The notes: a model not told the origin generated them from the letters alone. DNA of 64,000 nucleotides from Lophius americanus (GCA_037951165.1 JBBDHG010000032.1:8857001-8921000), one strand, 5' to 3'; numbered from the stretch's first letter, positions 12,640 through 26,035 are shown. Made by a program: numbers and translations.

Positions 12640-12931
12640 TCCGGGCATCTGATAAAAAAAACCTCCTGGTACCTCCGCTTGGAGGTTTTTCCAGGCATGT
12701 CAACTGGGAGTAAAACCCAGCATAGACTAGTAACTCACCTCTGGACTATGGAAGTCTTACAGATCTCATCTTCTATGGGAATGCCTTTTGCTTCCCAGGA
12801 TGTGGTAGAAAGAGTTGCTTGGGAGAGGTATGGATGGATGGATGGATGGATGGATGGATGGATGGAAGGATGGATGGATGGATGGATGGATGGATGGATG
12901 GATGAATGGATGAATGGATGAATGGATGGAC
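12640..12931 (+). repeat. 3' end of an RTE/Rex3-type LINE with (ATGG)n tail
   Basis: The sequence runs through a gcatctgataa block, acctcctggtacctccgctt and ggaggtttttccaggcatgt, then a tgctt-gggagaggt block, and ends in a long ATGG tandem repeat. This is the order of the 3' end of Rex3/RTE elements common in fish, whose tails are GATG-type repeats. In translation, GHLIKKTSWYLRLEVFPGMS and VVERVAWERYGW keep the pattern of the ORF C-terminus. The copy is 5'-truncated and has internal stops. Confidence 0.65.
12829..12931. repeat. (ATGG)n tetranucleotide repeat
   Basis: About 25 tandem copies of ATGG with a few substitutions (one AAGG, several ATGA). It lies at the end of the LINE remnant, so it most likely began as the element's 3' tail. 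Open frames reading GWMD or HPSI repeats across it are artefacts. Confidence 0.95.
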
Positions 12932-13233
12932 GGACGACCATTGATTGTGCCATCAATACTGACATTTGGGGTTGGCGGCTCCTAAATCCTTCTCCAGAGT
13001 CATTCAAAAACTGCAGCTGACAAATCCTGAAAATGATGTCCTTAAAATTAAGGAAAAGATGATGATTATTATATTTATATAAATATATATTTAATCCTGG
13101 CCAAGATTTGGAAATGATTAAAGTTAAAGGAACCCAACGTACTGCTTGAAGGTAATCCGTCATTTTCACCTCAATTAATTTGTTTAAGACTGTGCTGGAA
13201 GAACATTACACAGCCTAACTTCTTGAATACACG

Positions 13234-13310
13234 CTGATGAGCCATAACATTAAAAACACCGGCCTAATACAATATAGATCCCCTTTTTGCTGCCAAAACA
13301 GCTCTGTAAT
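13234..13310. repeat. Transposon-end-like motif (tgatgagccataacatta)
   Basis: Contains tgatgagccataacattaaa followed by ctaatacaatatagatcccc and gccaaaacagctctg. A sequence of this type recurs in fish genomes as the end of a DNA-transposon-like repeat. Related motifs occur at 43,510-43,735 and 54,881-54,940. The family is not assigned. Confidence 0.45.
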
Positions 13311-14168
13311 GTCTGAACTGACACCTTTCTATCAGATCCAGGTTAAACTTTTTCAGCGACTGGTACCACAGTAGCTCTACAAAAAAGAAAAGAAAAGAAA
13401 GTAATTGTGAACTTTATATGCAGACTGTCTCTTTTTATCCAGGTGCACCCAGGTCAATCTCATGATTTGGTAAGTTTTCCAACTGAAGTAATAATATTCA
13501 ACTGGTTTACAGCCATTATATGTACCCGTTTGGATTTACAGCTTTTTTGAGCTGCTGAAAGATAAAACTGTGAAGACAAGAATTTGGTAATGTCTAACTG
13601 AGAAGGGAGCAAACAGAACAAACTTCTAACTAAAACAAAGGTGTTTTTGGAGAAAAATACAAATTAAATTAAAAAATAACATTCCAACTGTTTTTATTGA
13701 TCCTCATTAGTCATGTCTGTCAGATCTGAAGGTACTGAGATTTATAATAATTCCCTTAGAAGTTCTGAAAGCCTACATGCAAACACAAATCAGCTCAGTT
13801 GTGATTAACATTGCCTGTGTTCTGACCTAACTTACAAAACATTCTGCATCTCTGTGATCTCACTGTCTGGCCAAACTGTGCCTGAAGAGTGATGCTGTTA
13901 GTCAACATTTGCTTTTTTGAACTAAGCACCATTGGTCCGGAATGCTATCTTTGTAGGTCAGGTAAAAAGAAATTAAACCCAGAATACCTCTCCACTACTG
14001 TAAAATACAGAGCAAGTGAAGTTATTGCATGTTGGATGTTTTTTATGTGTCTGTTGTTGGCAAGTCAGAGAGATACACAGTCCATTCATGAGATGGAGCA
14101 CCAAAAGATATTCCAAAAAGGGTTGCTTCCAAGAACAAATTGTGTAGTTGAAGTGTAGACAAGAGGCC

Positions 14169-14420
14169 ATTTTTCAACAAGATGACACGGTTAAAACAAC
14201 AAAGTCACGGTTCGAGCCACATTCTCCCCCTGTGATGTTTTACGCTGGCCATTCACCATATCTGAAGCCCTTAGAGAAAAATACGAGTGCATATCAAGGT
14301 CGAAGGGGCTGGCAGAAGATTTGATGGCAGTGACGACTTGTTTGAAGCAGTCAGAGGGGAATGTATCAGCACTGATACAGCACACCGTCAAAGGCTTTCA
14401 GACGGCTTGAACAAACATCT
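14169..14420 (+). pseudogene. Possible degraded Tc1/mariner-like transposase C-terminus
   Basis: One frame gives FQQDDTVKTTK and then AGHSPYLKPLEKN, which recalls the FQQDN...H and SPDLNPIEN motifs around the last two acidic residues of DDE transposases. A frame shift later, DDLFEAVRGE resembles the ELWEVV-type helix that follows in those proteins. The open frames are short and broken, and no terminal inverted repeats were located, so this is a weak call. Confidence 0.25.
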
Positions 14421-17400
14421 GCTCTGTAGAGAAACAAGAGAAAATGTATCCTACACTATGTATCCTACACTAAGTATACGGTATTGTCTAAGACTCTCAC
14501 TTATTTCAAATGATCTTCTCAAAATAAATGAGTAATTATAACAAAGTGATGTGTCTCGATGTCCCCATTCCCATTTGATAAAAGTGAGAACAGTCCAAGT
14601 CCCATGAGGATATGATTTCTGATATATGGGCGTCCGATGGGCCCACCAGGCTCTTTCACCGTTTAAAGGCGTTTGATTAATTGCTTATATTGTTGAAATT
14701 GGCCAAAGGCCAAAAACTGTCACCGAGAAAACAAAGACGATTTGGGGCCACAGGATACTGATATCTAACCCTAACAATAGATAGTGTGCTCCATCACCGA
14801 ACCTCAGACACCCTGCCAGCCCTTTGTTCTGTCCAAAGCTCTATTCTATTCTAGTCCCCATATGCTCACCTCACCATGTGCTTCATGATCACAGCTTAGC
14901 AGCCCCTGGCCAAACACACATGCTCACTAACACACTGACACATGCTCCACCCTTAAGGGTATGATAATCTGACAGTCTAAAGGACATTTAATGCATCATC
15001 CACCTGAATAAAATGGGGACAATCGCCCCCTATTATGTAAGATGGACCCCTCAGCCCACCCCAAACAAACACATGCAGCATGCAAGGCTGCGACATGCAT
15101 ATTACCTCTTGTGTGTATAATTCATGTGGTTCTGTTCAAAGACAACAGCTGTGGCTTGGTGGTTTTGTTTACTGGAACAATAAAATTGTGGAAATTGTTT
15201 CAGTTTGACTGATGAGCTTGGAGGAAATGGGCAACATCCGACTCTAAATTGCTTTCAATGAGGGGGTACTATGCAACAAATCCCAGAGCAACAGAAAACT
15301 CCAATATGTGCAAATTATTCTGCCTGCAAATATTACTTTCACTCACAGGTGTATCATGCCCGGGTAGAGAAACATTGTAAGGTAGTTTGTATTGGGGAGA
15401 ACATTTGTGCACAGCCATCTAATCAATCCGGCCTCTCAGGACTAATTAAGCCCAGCTAATCCCTTGACTCATCTCCATAAATACTGCACAGTCAGAGGTA
15501 GTTTAGTCCACTGGGCTTCTCTTTCCATAGGTTTTAGTGCAGATGGTGGAAATGGTTTCAGTCCAGTCAATTTCAATTACAGCATGAAAAAAGCTCCCGT
15601 CATTTGGTTCTGGTTACCTAGCCACATCAGTAATGGTAACGTTCTAGCGTAAGCAGAAAATATGCTTATCAGTTAACTAAACTCTTCCAGGAGGGAAACT
15701 GAGACACACAGAGGCCAACACTTTGAACCATTTCCACTATGTATAGACTATTACCTCTAATACTGGTTATTGCTTAAAGAGTTAGGCTCCAATATGAGCA
15801 AAGATTACCTTCCTATTGTTCTGGTCAAGCGAACAGATTCCTTAGTGCCATAGGTACAGTGAAAACGAACCACGTGGAGTAAAACCTCTAAAAGACTTCG
15901 GCGTGACCACCTTTGAGGAAAAGTTAATAGAAAAAGATCCACATTTTGTCTCAGAATACAGAATTCCTGGAAGCATGCCTGGAAAACAGAGGAGCTTATT
16001 ATCAGAACCCTGCATCTTCTGTCTGAGCTCAGCCTCTGTTTATAACGGCTCGCTTTCACAGTGGAAAATATTTCTCCCTGTTTACCAGCCAACCAGACAG
16101 ACAGAGATAGATGGGCGAGCACACTGGGAGACCAGAAGCTCTGGCCAAGCGATTGTCCATGCTAAGATAAACTGAGAGAGAGCTGGCTTCAGCCACTCAG
16201 AGACATGAAGACACAGGTGCACTAACACACACTCCAGAAATGTCAACACAAGTTCTTAATTAACGTGCTTAATATGTGTGTTAAATCTACAGCAATCAAA
16301 GTCTCAACTAGTGGAAGCCAAAACTTCTGGGATCAGCTGCCCTTAATTGTTCCATCTAACCCAATATTTGTCCAGTAATGCATTAACAATAGCAAAACAC
16401 TGTAATGAAAAATAAACAAACAAAGAAGAAATACACCCATCTGTTGGCTTAGCACAACCCTCATGCACAAATTTCCATTCTGAACAATAATTCCAATCTA
16501 TCCAACCAAATGAGAAGACTGTCAAAAATATTAGCAAGCGGAACCATGATGCCCAGACGACCAACTTTGACTTTTCCTCTTCCACCAGACTGGGCTTAAA
16601 TTTTAGTTATTTATCCCCCTCAAAAAGTGGTCAGGTGAGCCAAACCATCAGTGTACAGTCGGTTCCAACACCGCATAAACGTGGTAAAACTGAGCGTTGA
16701 ACTTGACATCAGTCTTAACTGTTGGATTGTGTGAATACTATGGCCTCGTGAGACAGCCGCTCAAATTTCATAGGCAAACAGCTGTGGTTGAGATTTTGAG
16801 TGCAGAGCTGATAGACACAACATTGAATTCCCACAATTCAATTCACCACCACCAATGGAGCAGCCGGAAAACCCCTGTAGAGACACAGAACCATGAACAT
16901 CTTGGAATAGAAAAAACTAATTATTCAATCTCTGACATGATATTTGGCTTCCTGGTTTAGATGTTTCCAAAATGGCATCTGGTTTCCACAACCGTGGTGT
17001 GGTTGATACAAAGCTAGTATAATTTCCTTCATAAAAAATGGTAAGGTCCTTTTTTTTATGTATCCTAACTGTCAAAAGAACGAGGTGACTACAGTAAGAT
17101 TTTATATCTTACAGTATCTAAATCACAGCAGCAGGATGAATATAATTCCTTGGTCATAATATCCTCTTTAATATCAAAGGCATGCTTTGTGTTATTCTGC
17201 CTCCAGTCTTCTTACAGTTGTACGTCTACACCACAGATAAGTCTCATTAGGGCTGTATTAATATCAGCCTCGGTGTCATGGCACAGGCTTCAGTGAATAG
17301 TTAATTACACACGGATGGCGTGCTTTATATCCCATTTTGGCAAATTAGCAAACGCACTCGCGCACACACACGCGCTTTAGTGCCCTGTTTCCTCTCTCGG

Positions 17401-17599
17401 AGACAGCAGCAGCTGGTCTGTGTTGACTGCAGGACCTGAGAGGACATGAACACAAGATATAAAGAAAAGGAGGTCAAGAAGAACAGATAAGATCACAGAA
17501 TGAAGGGAAGAAGATGGCGATGAGTAGCTATAGGTCTGCCGACAGACAAATGAAGCACATTTCAGCTTAAGTTATTTGTTATGTTTTGCTGTCGGGCTT

Positions 17600-17642
17600 T
17601 GTGTGTGTGTATGTGTGTGTATGTCTTTATGTGTGTGTGTGT
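17600..17642. repeat. (TG)n microsatellite, interrupted
   Basis: TG dinucleotides interrupted by TA, TC and TT steps. Confidence 0.85.
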
Positions 17643-18434
17643 ATATTCACTATTGCAGCCCACTGACAAGAGACAGACCTTTAGGATCAGAGGGGTCTCA
17701 AGGGGAGATCAAAGCTCCATCTGCTCCATTCTCATGCATGACCAAACATCAATATTAACCCACACCCCACAGACAGATTCTTCATATACCTCCATACAGA
17801 ATGTTCTATGTTCATGCTAAATGAAATCCACTCCTCTCATCTGTGTGTTTGAACAAGAGTTAGGCCCCTCTGCTGGCACCGGTTACAAACATTGTCGGCA
17901 CTGAACCACACAGGGTTTTTTTTCATATATTTAGTCTGTTTGAACCTGTATTTAAAGATTGCTATAATAGCTATTCTAAGTGAAGTTCCAGAAGCCTTGT
18001 GTCTAGCATGTCTAACTTAATTGGACAAAAGACATATAATAATTTCCAAAATTCACTAAACATGAACAATTTGGTTTTCTGCAAAGATCCCTTATATCAA
18101 TGGACGAACAATCATAAATTTGGCTTCTAGGGCTTTAGTCAGTTAATTCTGAAGTGTTTTACAGCAGAGTTTGTTATAAACCAAAACAAAAACCAAGATA
18201 TTTATGTAAGAATAGTTTTTCAACTGACATAGCATTAAAAGAAGTGATAATCACTAAAGCGGTGCGATTCTGCAAGAAAATAAATAAATTAATGCTGATT
18301 TTGCGTTTTTTCAGTTTAAAAGAAATCGGAATTAAATAATCTAGTTTGCTGTTTAAAAGGGAAAAATACAGTTAGAAGAATAATGCATTGAGCTGTCTGG
18401 AAAACAGAAGGCAATGCTGTGCTTACAATCTACC

Positions 18435-19090
18435 ACAGTGGCTAATACTGTTGCCTCACATGATCAAGGTTATGGGTTGAAAGGAGGAGGCATTGGGTCA
18501 TTCTGTGTGAAATGTGCATGCTCTGCCTTTGTCTGGCTTTTTATATGTACATTCCAAAAATCCACAATATAGGCGAATCGTTATACATGTACTGTACTGG
18601 TATGACTGACTTGTAGTCCTGGACTTCCACGACAGGCCTGTTAACCAGTTCTTATGTATCTACAGTAACACTTGCTAAAGCACAAATATGATATTTCCTA
18701 ACTTTACCAAGATAGCAAAGTCAGTTGTCAGGATGTTTGGAGTGACAGGTGGATCTCAAATGAGGTACAGATTTCCATCCATTTTCTGCATCAGCTTTTC
18801 CTATGACAGGAGTTGGAGCCTATCCCTGATGATATTGAGCAAGAGACAGAGACCACCATGGAGAAGTCACCAGTTTGTCTAAGGTCCAACACATGGAGAA
18901 AACCACTCCACACACACATCCACACTGTCAATTTTAAGGCCATTAATTCTCCCACATTGCATGTTTTTGGGCAATACTAAAAGTAAGCAGAAGGGAACCC
19001 ACACCGGGAGAACATACTTCACACAGAAATGTTCTAGGTCCACAGATTGATCTGAGCACAGACCCTTGTCCTTGCTGTGAGGCAACCGTG
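18435..19090 (+). repeat. Common teleost interspersed repeat, long diverged copy
   Basis: The left part reads cagtggctaatactgttgcc, tcatt-ctgtgtgaaatgtg and gcatgctctgcc. The right part reads ggagttggagcctatccctg, ggagaagtcaccagtttgtc and tgcatgtttttgggcaatac, then gggagaaca. This is the block order of a very abundant fish repeat that starts with a gtggttagcactgttgcc-like segment. It is the most complete of the four copies in the window. Confidence 0.6.
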
Positions 19091-19244
19091 TAAACCAGTA
19101 CACCAATCTATTGAGGAACATGAGGAGTTTTCTCAAACCACATTAGGTACATTTCTAGCAGTGAAATATGATGAACTACCGCCCTCTAGTGGCCAATTAC
19201 GGTTACCACATTGGAAATATCTAACCCCTTCCACTGCACCCTAC

Positions 19245-19245
<1 letters not shown>

Positions 19246-19289
<44 letters not shown>

Positions 19290-19345
19290 TGTTTAATTTA
19301 TAACGCACTTTACATTTGGATCGAATCTCAAGGTGCTAAAACGTA
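19246..19345 (-). repeat. Short L2-like LINE 3' tail with (AAT)n
   Basis: An (AAT)n run followed by tttaatttataacgcacttt and acatttggatcgaatctcaa. The same order, with two or three substitutions, borders the longer LINE fragment at 38,108-38,790. That fragment's coding frame is on the minus strand, so this is a severely 5'-truncated minus-strand copy of the same family. Confidence 0.6.
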
Positions 19346-20429
19346 TTCATTGTGACCGTTAAATAACATGTTAACGAGGCTAGATAAAAATTTAGTAGAT
19401 TTTTTCAGTATCACAGGTGTAATTTAGGACAAAGATTCTATTAGATGACAACACAACTGTATCAAAGACCTAACTAGGATGTATCTATTATAGTAGTATT
19501 TACTGTACCTGTGCTTCCCATCCATGACATTCCATAATGTCGGACTATCTTGGAAATAACTACAACTTCTTTTTAAATGTTTATTTATCCCCCACAACAT
19601 GTGTTCGCCTATATTGCACTACACTATCAAAAGAACGTTATTAAAAGCTCCTTGGCACACCTCACATGGTTCTATCACAGCTCAGAAGTATCTATCAGAA
19701 CCAGTGTGCCTAACATGACGCCCAACATGTCTGCGGTGAAACAAGCTTATGAAGGTGCTATTACCACTGGCAAGCCATCCCTCCCTCCAGCAAAAAATTT
19801 GTGTGTCTTTAAACAGTGGGATCAGTTGTAAAATGGATTTCTCTTTAATAAAGTTGCACTTTATGGATCTATAGTAATGTATCCCCTCGTTTTGGGAAAG
19901 ATAGACTGGTGTGGGCAGAGTTTTAGAGTTTGATGTCATTTCTTTTTAGGTTTAATAAGGCCTCTATGTACATGTCCATATGGCATCATATCAGCATCTC
20001 ATATGATGTCACAAGAGCATCTCACTAAGCAAATTGCATTTTCAATAACATAGAAAATGTAAATTTAGTGGATACTGTACCAAAGTGTATATTCAAAAGT
20101 TTTTGCAACAGTCTGTTCAGATCCTACATGAATAGACTTGTTGAAATTGAGAAGTTGTACACTCTCAAGCTACACAGATTATCAGTTACTCTCGAGGGAG
20201 TCCATTGAGTCCAGTTATAACAGATCCCCATTTAAATACTAAAGTCATAACATTATGACTTCATATAGACTGGCTCATCTCAACTTAGCAAGAATGTTTA
20301 ATTTTTAGTCTGAATTTAACTTGGTATATATCAAGTCTTATTACAGCAGCACGAGGGGGGAAAAGCTGTACATAAAACAACAGCAATCGGCAGCTTGTGT
20401 CATAAACACTGATAAAAATCAGTTTGATT

Positions 20430-20960
20430 TTTGTCTGTATTGGGTATTTGCAGTATTTAAATCCACGCGGTTCTGTTCACTTTAAACTTCCTGTATTGTT
20501 TATTTGTCTGTTTAACCCTTTTTTCCCTCTGTTTATTTTTTGTGTTTTATTCTTATCTCTCTTGTATAGTATTGTGTTTGTGTGTCTGTCCTGTGATTCT
20601 ATTCTCCTCCTGTCTGATCATCAATCACCTTCACCTGTGTTCTCCCTCCAGCTGTAGCTCGTTAACCTAGTGTATTTAAGTCTGTGTCTAACTGTCATCA
20701 GGGCCGGGTCGTTGTTACTGTTATCTGTCACACGTCCAAGCACTTCTGCCTTCAATTCTCCTAGTGTGCTTTCTGGTTTTGTGGACTTTGCTTGTTGTTT
20801 TGGATTATCTGCATTGTTGGACTGCTCACAAGTTTATGAACCCTGCTTGTTTAATGGAAACTGTATTTTGGATTTTGGACTTTTTTTAAATTATAATAAT
20901 TGTAATTGCATCAGCTCAGCCTGCAGTGTGTCTGCATATGGAACTTAAACTCAGCTTCTG
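20430..20960 (+). repeat. Probable interspersed repeat (unclassified)
   Basis: Pyrimidine-rich sequence with a ctgtctgatcatcaatcacc block, agtgtatttaagtctgtgtc, a tttgtggactttgcttgttg block and a final ttggattttggac segment before a poly-A-like stretch. The layout resembles repeats I know from many fish genomes, but I cannot give a family. Open frames here contain no recognisable protein. Confidence 0.35.
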
Positions 20961-23900
20961 CCCAAGTTCCTGATATTTTATGTTAAAAAAAAAGAAGAAA
21001 GTTCACCCTACAGAGAAAATCATGATGCAGTTAGACAGCCGGTTGTAACTGTAAGGACCATATAAATACATCTACTCTTTCTTATTACATAATTGTCTAT
21101 GCATATTGGTTTTAGTAATAATAACTAGCTCAAGTCTAGGGAAATGTCAATGCAGCCACTCACGGGAAAAACTGATGCATTTATTATAACATAAATGCCA
21201 TGACTTTTCATCATTACACAAATATCAAGCACTATTTATTAACTATTTAGTTTTTTTGTAATTTTCTTTTTCACCAGTCCAACCTAGCCAGTTATTTCGT
21301 CAAACATTTCTGGTGCACCAACGGTAGTAAGTCTTACCAACTTGTCACAAGGCAATTTCATATTACTTACGGATTTCTCCACCGCCATGAAGATATCACT
21401 CTCCGTAGTCGTCCATCAAAACGCCTTCCCGATGTATCAACTTTTTTTGTTGTTAATTATGGTAGTATTAGTCATTTTTCCAACTCCCATCACTCTTGTT
21501 TAAGTTCTGCTGTTGGACACGGTTGATGCTAACACGCAGGTACCAAAGTCGAGATGCATTGTGGGATATGGAGTTTGTGGATGCCGTCCTCAATGCAAAT
21601 TATTTGCGTGCTGTGTTTATATTCACAGTGAATGCAAAACCGTGAGTAGAGGCACCCTGATGCCTGGTGGCTCTTTCTCTGTAAAGTCCTCCCCGAAAAA
21701 ACAAACAATGGACATGGAGATAATAATAATAATTATTAATATCTGACATTCTGAATTTACCATAAATTCACCATAAAATCAGGAGTTGTTTAATCAAGCA
21801 TGTTTTCTAACAGTAAGAAAAATCTGACTTTCGTGGAAAGCAGTTTATATTAATTGGCTAAGCTTACCGTTTATACATGTACAGTAAAATTAAATCACCT
21901 AAGTGTTTGTTAGAGCTTTTAGACTTTCGGTAGTAATAATAATAATAATAATAGTAGCAAATAATCCCATGTGACATTCAAGCCAGAAGCATTCAAGTAT
22001 CACGTTCAATGCAAAAGCACCATTGTTTGAAATATCATTTTAACACAATTCTTTAAACAAATGTATTATAAGTTATTAAAGACTGCAAATATAAGTCTAA
22101 TAATGACCCTAACCCATTGAACACCGAATGATTGACAAAAATCAACAGAAATTCCTGGGGGAGATGTGGCAGTGATTCAACTGAAAGTAATGACTTAGCA
22201 AGTTCAAAATCCCGTGTTACTGACTTCAATAGTCAATGATGATAAAAGATTAGATGGCGATTCATATATTGATGGTTTGTGTGTCAGTAATGAGTTTGAT
22301 GTTTTATAAAAGACAAACACTGATTGCATAGCACAAAAAGTGGCAGTTCATCGTGTTGAATCAGCCCCTGGATTCATTGGTAAAAGAAAATGTCATTCAA
22401 ACATCATCATTGCCTCATAATGTTTTGCAAATGAAGTACATTTTAATCAAATCAGAAAGCCTTATTGATAGTCCTCAAAGGTTGAATAAGAAGCAACTGG
22501 ACTTCTTTATAAGGATGAAGATGTTTCTCCTCTCATCCAAGAGGTATGTTCAGCTCTGACTGACAGGTGGGGATTAATGTATTTAACATCCACTGAGGTG
22601 TTTGATAGGAACACATGCAGAAACAGTTTGATGATCTACTACACTGATTTTTATTTGATTTTTAAATTTAGTCCAGGTGCTGCTTATTTGAACTTCAATC
22701 ATTACTATAACCTGGATGAGGTAAACAAACAAAGCCATATTGGCCCTTTTGCAAAATGAATACTTTCATACTTGCAGTAATAACTAAAAGGTGTTACATT
22801 TTTAGTTCTACTGGGACAAGGGCAATAATTATGAAGTAGGAATAACTAACGGGCTACAGAGAAGAAGGGTCGCCATTTATTGACTCAATGAATTCTGCTC
22901 AGTGATGGTGTGTGTGTGTGTGTCCTGGCTGTGGCGTTACTTTGGCTGGGATGCTTTGCACTTTAGTAGTGTTTTATTAGTGTTTAGTGTGGTTTCCTTA
23001 CAGCACAGAAGGGACTGGGCTTTTCTCCCCCTTTTCACCCAAGAGCAATTAATACTTTGCTGCCTTCCTATTTCTTTGAGTTACATTTTTACATTGCTTT
23101 TATGTCTCTTCTCTTCTTCTTTTAAAACATTTTTTCCCCATAATTGTGATTTCACCTGTGTTTAAGTTTGTTTTTCAATTATTTTGGTCCATAATAAATG
23201 ATGACAACGTTTATGTGCTGTTAGCAGGATTTCTACTGGGTTGGGTGACTAATCCAGCATGCAAGGGGAGGGAGGGCAGGCTGCAGGGCAACCAGGTATA
23301 GTCCAAAGTTAATTTTTGGTGTGCAATTTACTTTTTATAGTGATAAAACCCATGCCTCCCGCCTTTCAACACAATAATTGCAAGCAGAGGCCACAGCAGT
23401 CCTCAAGGTCTTGTCCTTCTGAAGTAGAGGGATGATATTGGCCTGAATGAGGGGGTTATCCTGCCGAGGGATCGGTTCAACATGGGGGTTGAGACAGATA
23501 TCAGAATTAGCCTACTACGGAGCAAAGCATTAACCCTTTCCCTATTGGTCTTATCCAGTTTCAAAAAGAAGCTAAAGTCGGTGCTTTGCTTTGTCAGAGG
23601 CACATTAGAACAGACCCGGAGGTTACGCCAATGGAAGTGGGCAAGTATGGACATGAATGAAGCACTAGGGGAGGTTGTGTTTCTCATCTATTAAAGCTGA
23701 TTGCGTCACCGAAGAGTGAATTATTACTGCAGTTCTCCAGTGGTTTGATGAAGGCCTGCAAGTGGGGCAAATAATTATGTATTATTTTTCCTAAGGGAGA
23801 GGCCCAGCAGAAAAATCCAATCATTTATGATTTCACCTTAATCACACATGACATATCTAGAAAGAAAGGGTTAATTATAAAATGTGCAATAAATTGATTA

Positions 23901-25189
23901 TTCATAGAACTCCCAGCAGTCATAAATAAATATCTTTGGCTTTATGTGAAAATAAATCTAATTACTAGTTGTTCCTTCCAATAAAGGGATTTTGAAACAT
24001 ATTCTCACTCAAACTGCCCAAATCAGCATAGAAACCACAAGCAACAACGGAACGGTACAATTCATTTCTTTCACATGAACGGGACCGGTAACAGTGGAGC
24101 GTTTGTCACAAAGTACAGTGTCAACATATAAGCAAGACATATTCAAAAATCACCACACAAAGAAAATTCTAAGAAGTTATTTTTTGCGGCACACTTGACC
24201 GTGTCTCGCCTAACTGTCTCTCGGACTCTGTGTCACTGAACAACTTGAGGTCCAAACTGCCTAAAGGAACCACATGACATTATCTGAATATACTCTGTAC
24301 ACTGACACTACATCCTCACAAAAATATTGCTTTTATTTCCTTCGGTAGATCTGTTGTGGTATGTTCTTTGTTATATAATCTCAAAATCCACTAAGTCTTT
24401 CTTCTTTTGGATTTTTTGGATCATTTCTGAGCAATTTCCTTGTATGGTTAAATTTTCATATTATGTACAAAAATCATCTCCTCAGCCTCCAGCAGAGAAT
24501 TCAGGAAGTCACTTCATTAAAATGCTGACGCTTCAGCTTCAAACTTCATAATCACAGCGAATCATATGAATCTTAACTTGAGCAGCGGAACAAATAAATT
24601 AATCTTGAGCAACACATTTCAGAAAATGTTGTTGTACTGAAGTCTTACAGACACCCGGTGGACTACATTTCAAAATCTTTGCTCAATTTTTCTTCTATAC
24701 TCCCAACAGCTGATACCTGAGTGACATTACTTTGATTGGCACGTTCAGTCAACAAGCTCACAATCAAATCAGACAAATTATCCCTTTCAGTGGATGAATA
24801 TTTTGTACATAACCAAAATATACGACAGAGTATTATGTCCACATTGAAGAGAAAGAGAAAAAAATAGATTAAAGTCATCATTTTACAATAAAGTTATAGT
24901 GATAACTTAAGAATCTGTGTTAAAGAAGAAACATGAAAACAGTTTCCCCTCATTAAGCTATATTTTAATATAGTTATGACAAATGAAGTAATACTGAATC
25001 TTTGGCACATCAGCACCACATAATTATAAGTATCAGGACTTTGAAAAGGCTGCGTATGAAAGAACCAAGCAAATTTGGAGGAAATCATCTCTCTTGTGGA
25101 GCAGGAGGTATTTAGTTGCATTAGTGTGCTATTTAACCCTTTAATGTCCTGCAATTTAAGTCACTATTTCTTATTGAAAAATGTGTGCC

Positions 25190-25680
25190 ACCTTACTGAA
25201 CCTGTTTATAATCTGCATTGATACGCTAAGGGGCCAAGGATAGATCCCTGGGGAACACCACAGTTCAGAGAGATCACAGAGGTGGAGGCACTAACCATGG
25301 CTATTGAAGAAGTTCCATAAGAAGGATATTGGATTGTGGTTTTTTAGTTTTTTTTAGGTGGCATATTAAAGTTTAAAGACTAACTAAACAGAATTGTGAA
25401 CTTTATCCAGTCAAGAAAAAGTCTAATGTTTCTAAACCCATGCTTTAACAAACGGTTGAGCTAATTAAAATTTACTTTTTTCCATTAAATTCAAAACTTC
25501 ATCATGATATTATTTTGTAAGTCCAATATTTTTATGGTTTAACAGCATGCTTGACCAAACTTGTTTTTTAAATTTTGTAAATGATAAATAAATGTCCCCC
25601 CAAAAATAAAATATGCAAAGAAATAACTTTTTCACAGTAATTCTTCTTTTTTTTTCTTTGGTGAGGACGTGAAAGGGTTT
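25190..25680 (+). repeat. Interspersed repeat, copy 1 (pairs with 59.3 kb)
   Basis: Contains ggggccaaggatagatccct, ggggaacaccacag and ggaggcactaaccatggct, then a T-rich segment with a gatattattttgtaagt block and aaaataaaatatgcaaag. The same blocks in the same order occur at 59,290-59,740 inside an egflam intron. No coding capacity is visible. Confidence 0.55.
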
Positions 25681-26029
25681 TAAGTGAGACTGATGGTTTC
25701 ACAAGAAACAATATGATCATAGTATAATATCATAAAGATTTTGGATCCAGAAGGAGCAGAACCCATTACATTTTGGCTGCAGGGTCCCAACGCCTACAGA
25801 GGATGGGCTCATATGATAAATTAAAAGTGATGGTGCAGGTATTAATGGCTGCATTAACAGATTTAGTTGTAACATAATGTGGATGGAAGGTTGCACCACA
25901 AACAGTGATCCTACAGTAATCAAACACACAGTGATGCACATTAGAGGCACAGCCAAATTGCAACCTCCACAGTCTTAAATTTATGATCTTTTTTCCTGAG
26001 ATTTCTCTCTTTCCCTGTAGAACTACAAC

Positions 26030-26035
26030 TTTATT
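26030..26035 (-). terminator. opn4x: Candidate poly(A) signal of opn4x
   Basis: AATAAA on the minus strand, about 146 nt beyond the opn4x stop codon. The position suits a short 3' UTR. Only the hexamer supports it. Confidence 0.4.

Larger units (their letters stand above)
11236..26029. other. Intergenic region between pdlim5 and opn4x
   Basis: About 14.8 kb with no recognisable exon on either strand. Supported content is repetitive: a LINE 3' end with an ATGG tail (12,640-12,931), a transposon-end motif (13,234-13,310), a weak transposase remnant (14,169-14,420), a common teleost repeat (18,435-19,090), a LINE tail (19,246-19,345), an interspersed repeat (20,430-20,960) and a repeat shared with 59.3 kb (25,190-25,680). 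Short TG, AAT and GAGACA runs also occur. The rest looks like unique AT-rich sequence. Confidence 0.6.

Noticed and set aside
12679..13169. WMDG- and HPSI-repeat open frames
   Set aside because: They come from the ATGG tandem repeat at the LINE 3' end.
23403..23694. Overlapping 94- and 70-codon open frames on opposite strands
   Set aside because: Both strands open with no recognisable protein, no splice context and no conservation evidence from sequence alone.
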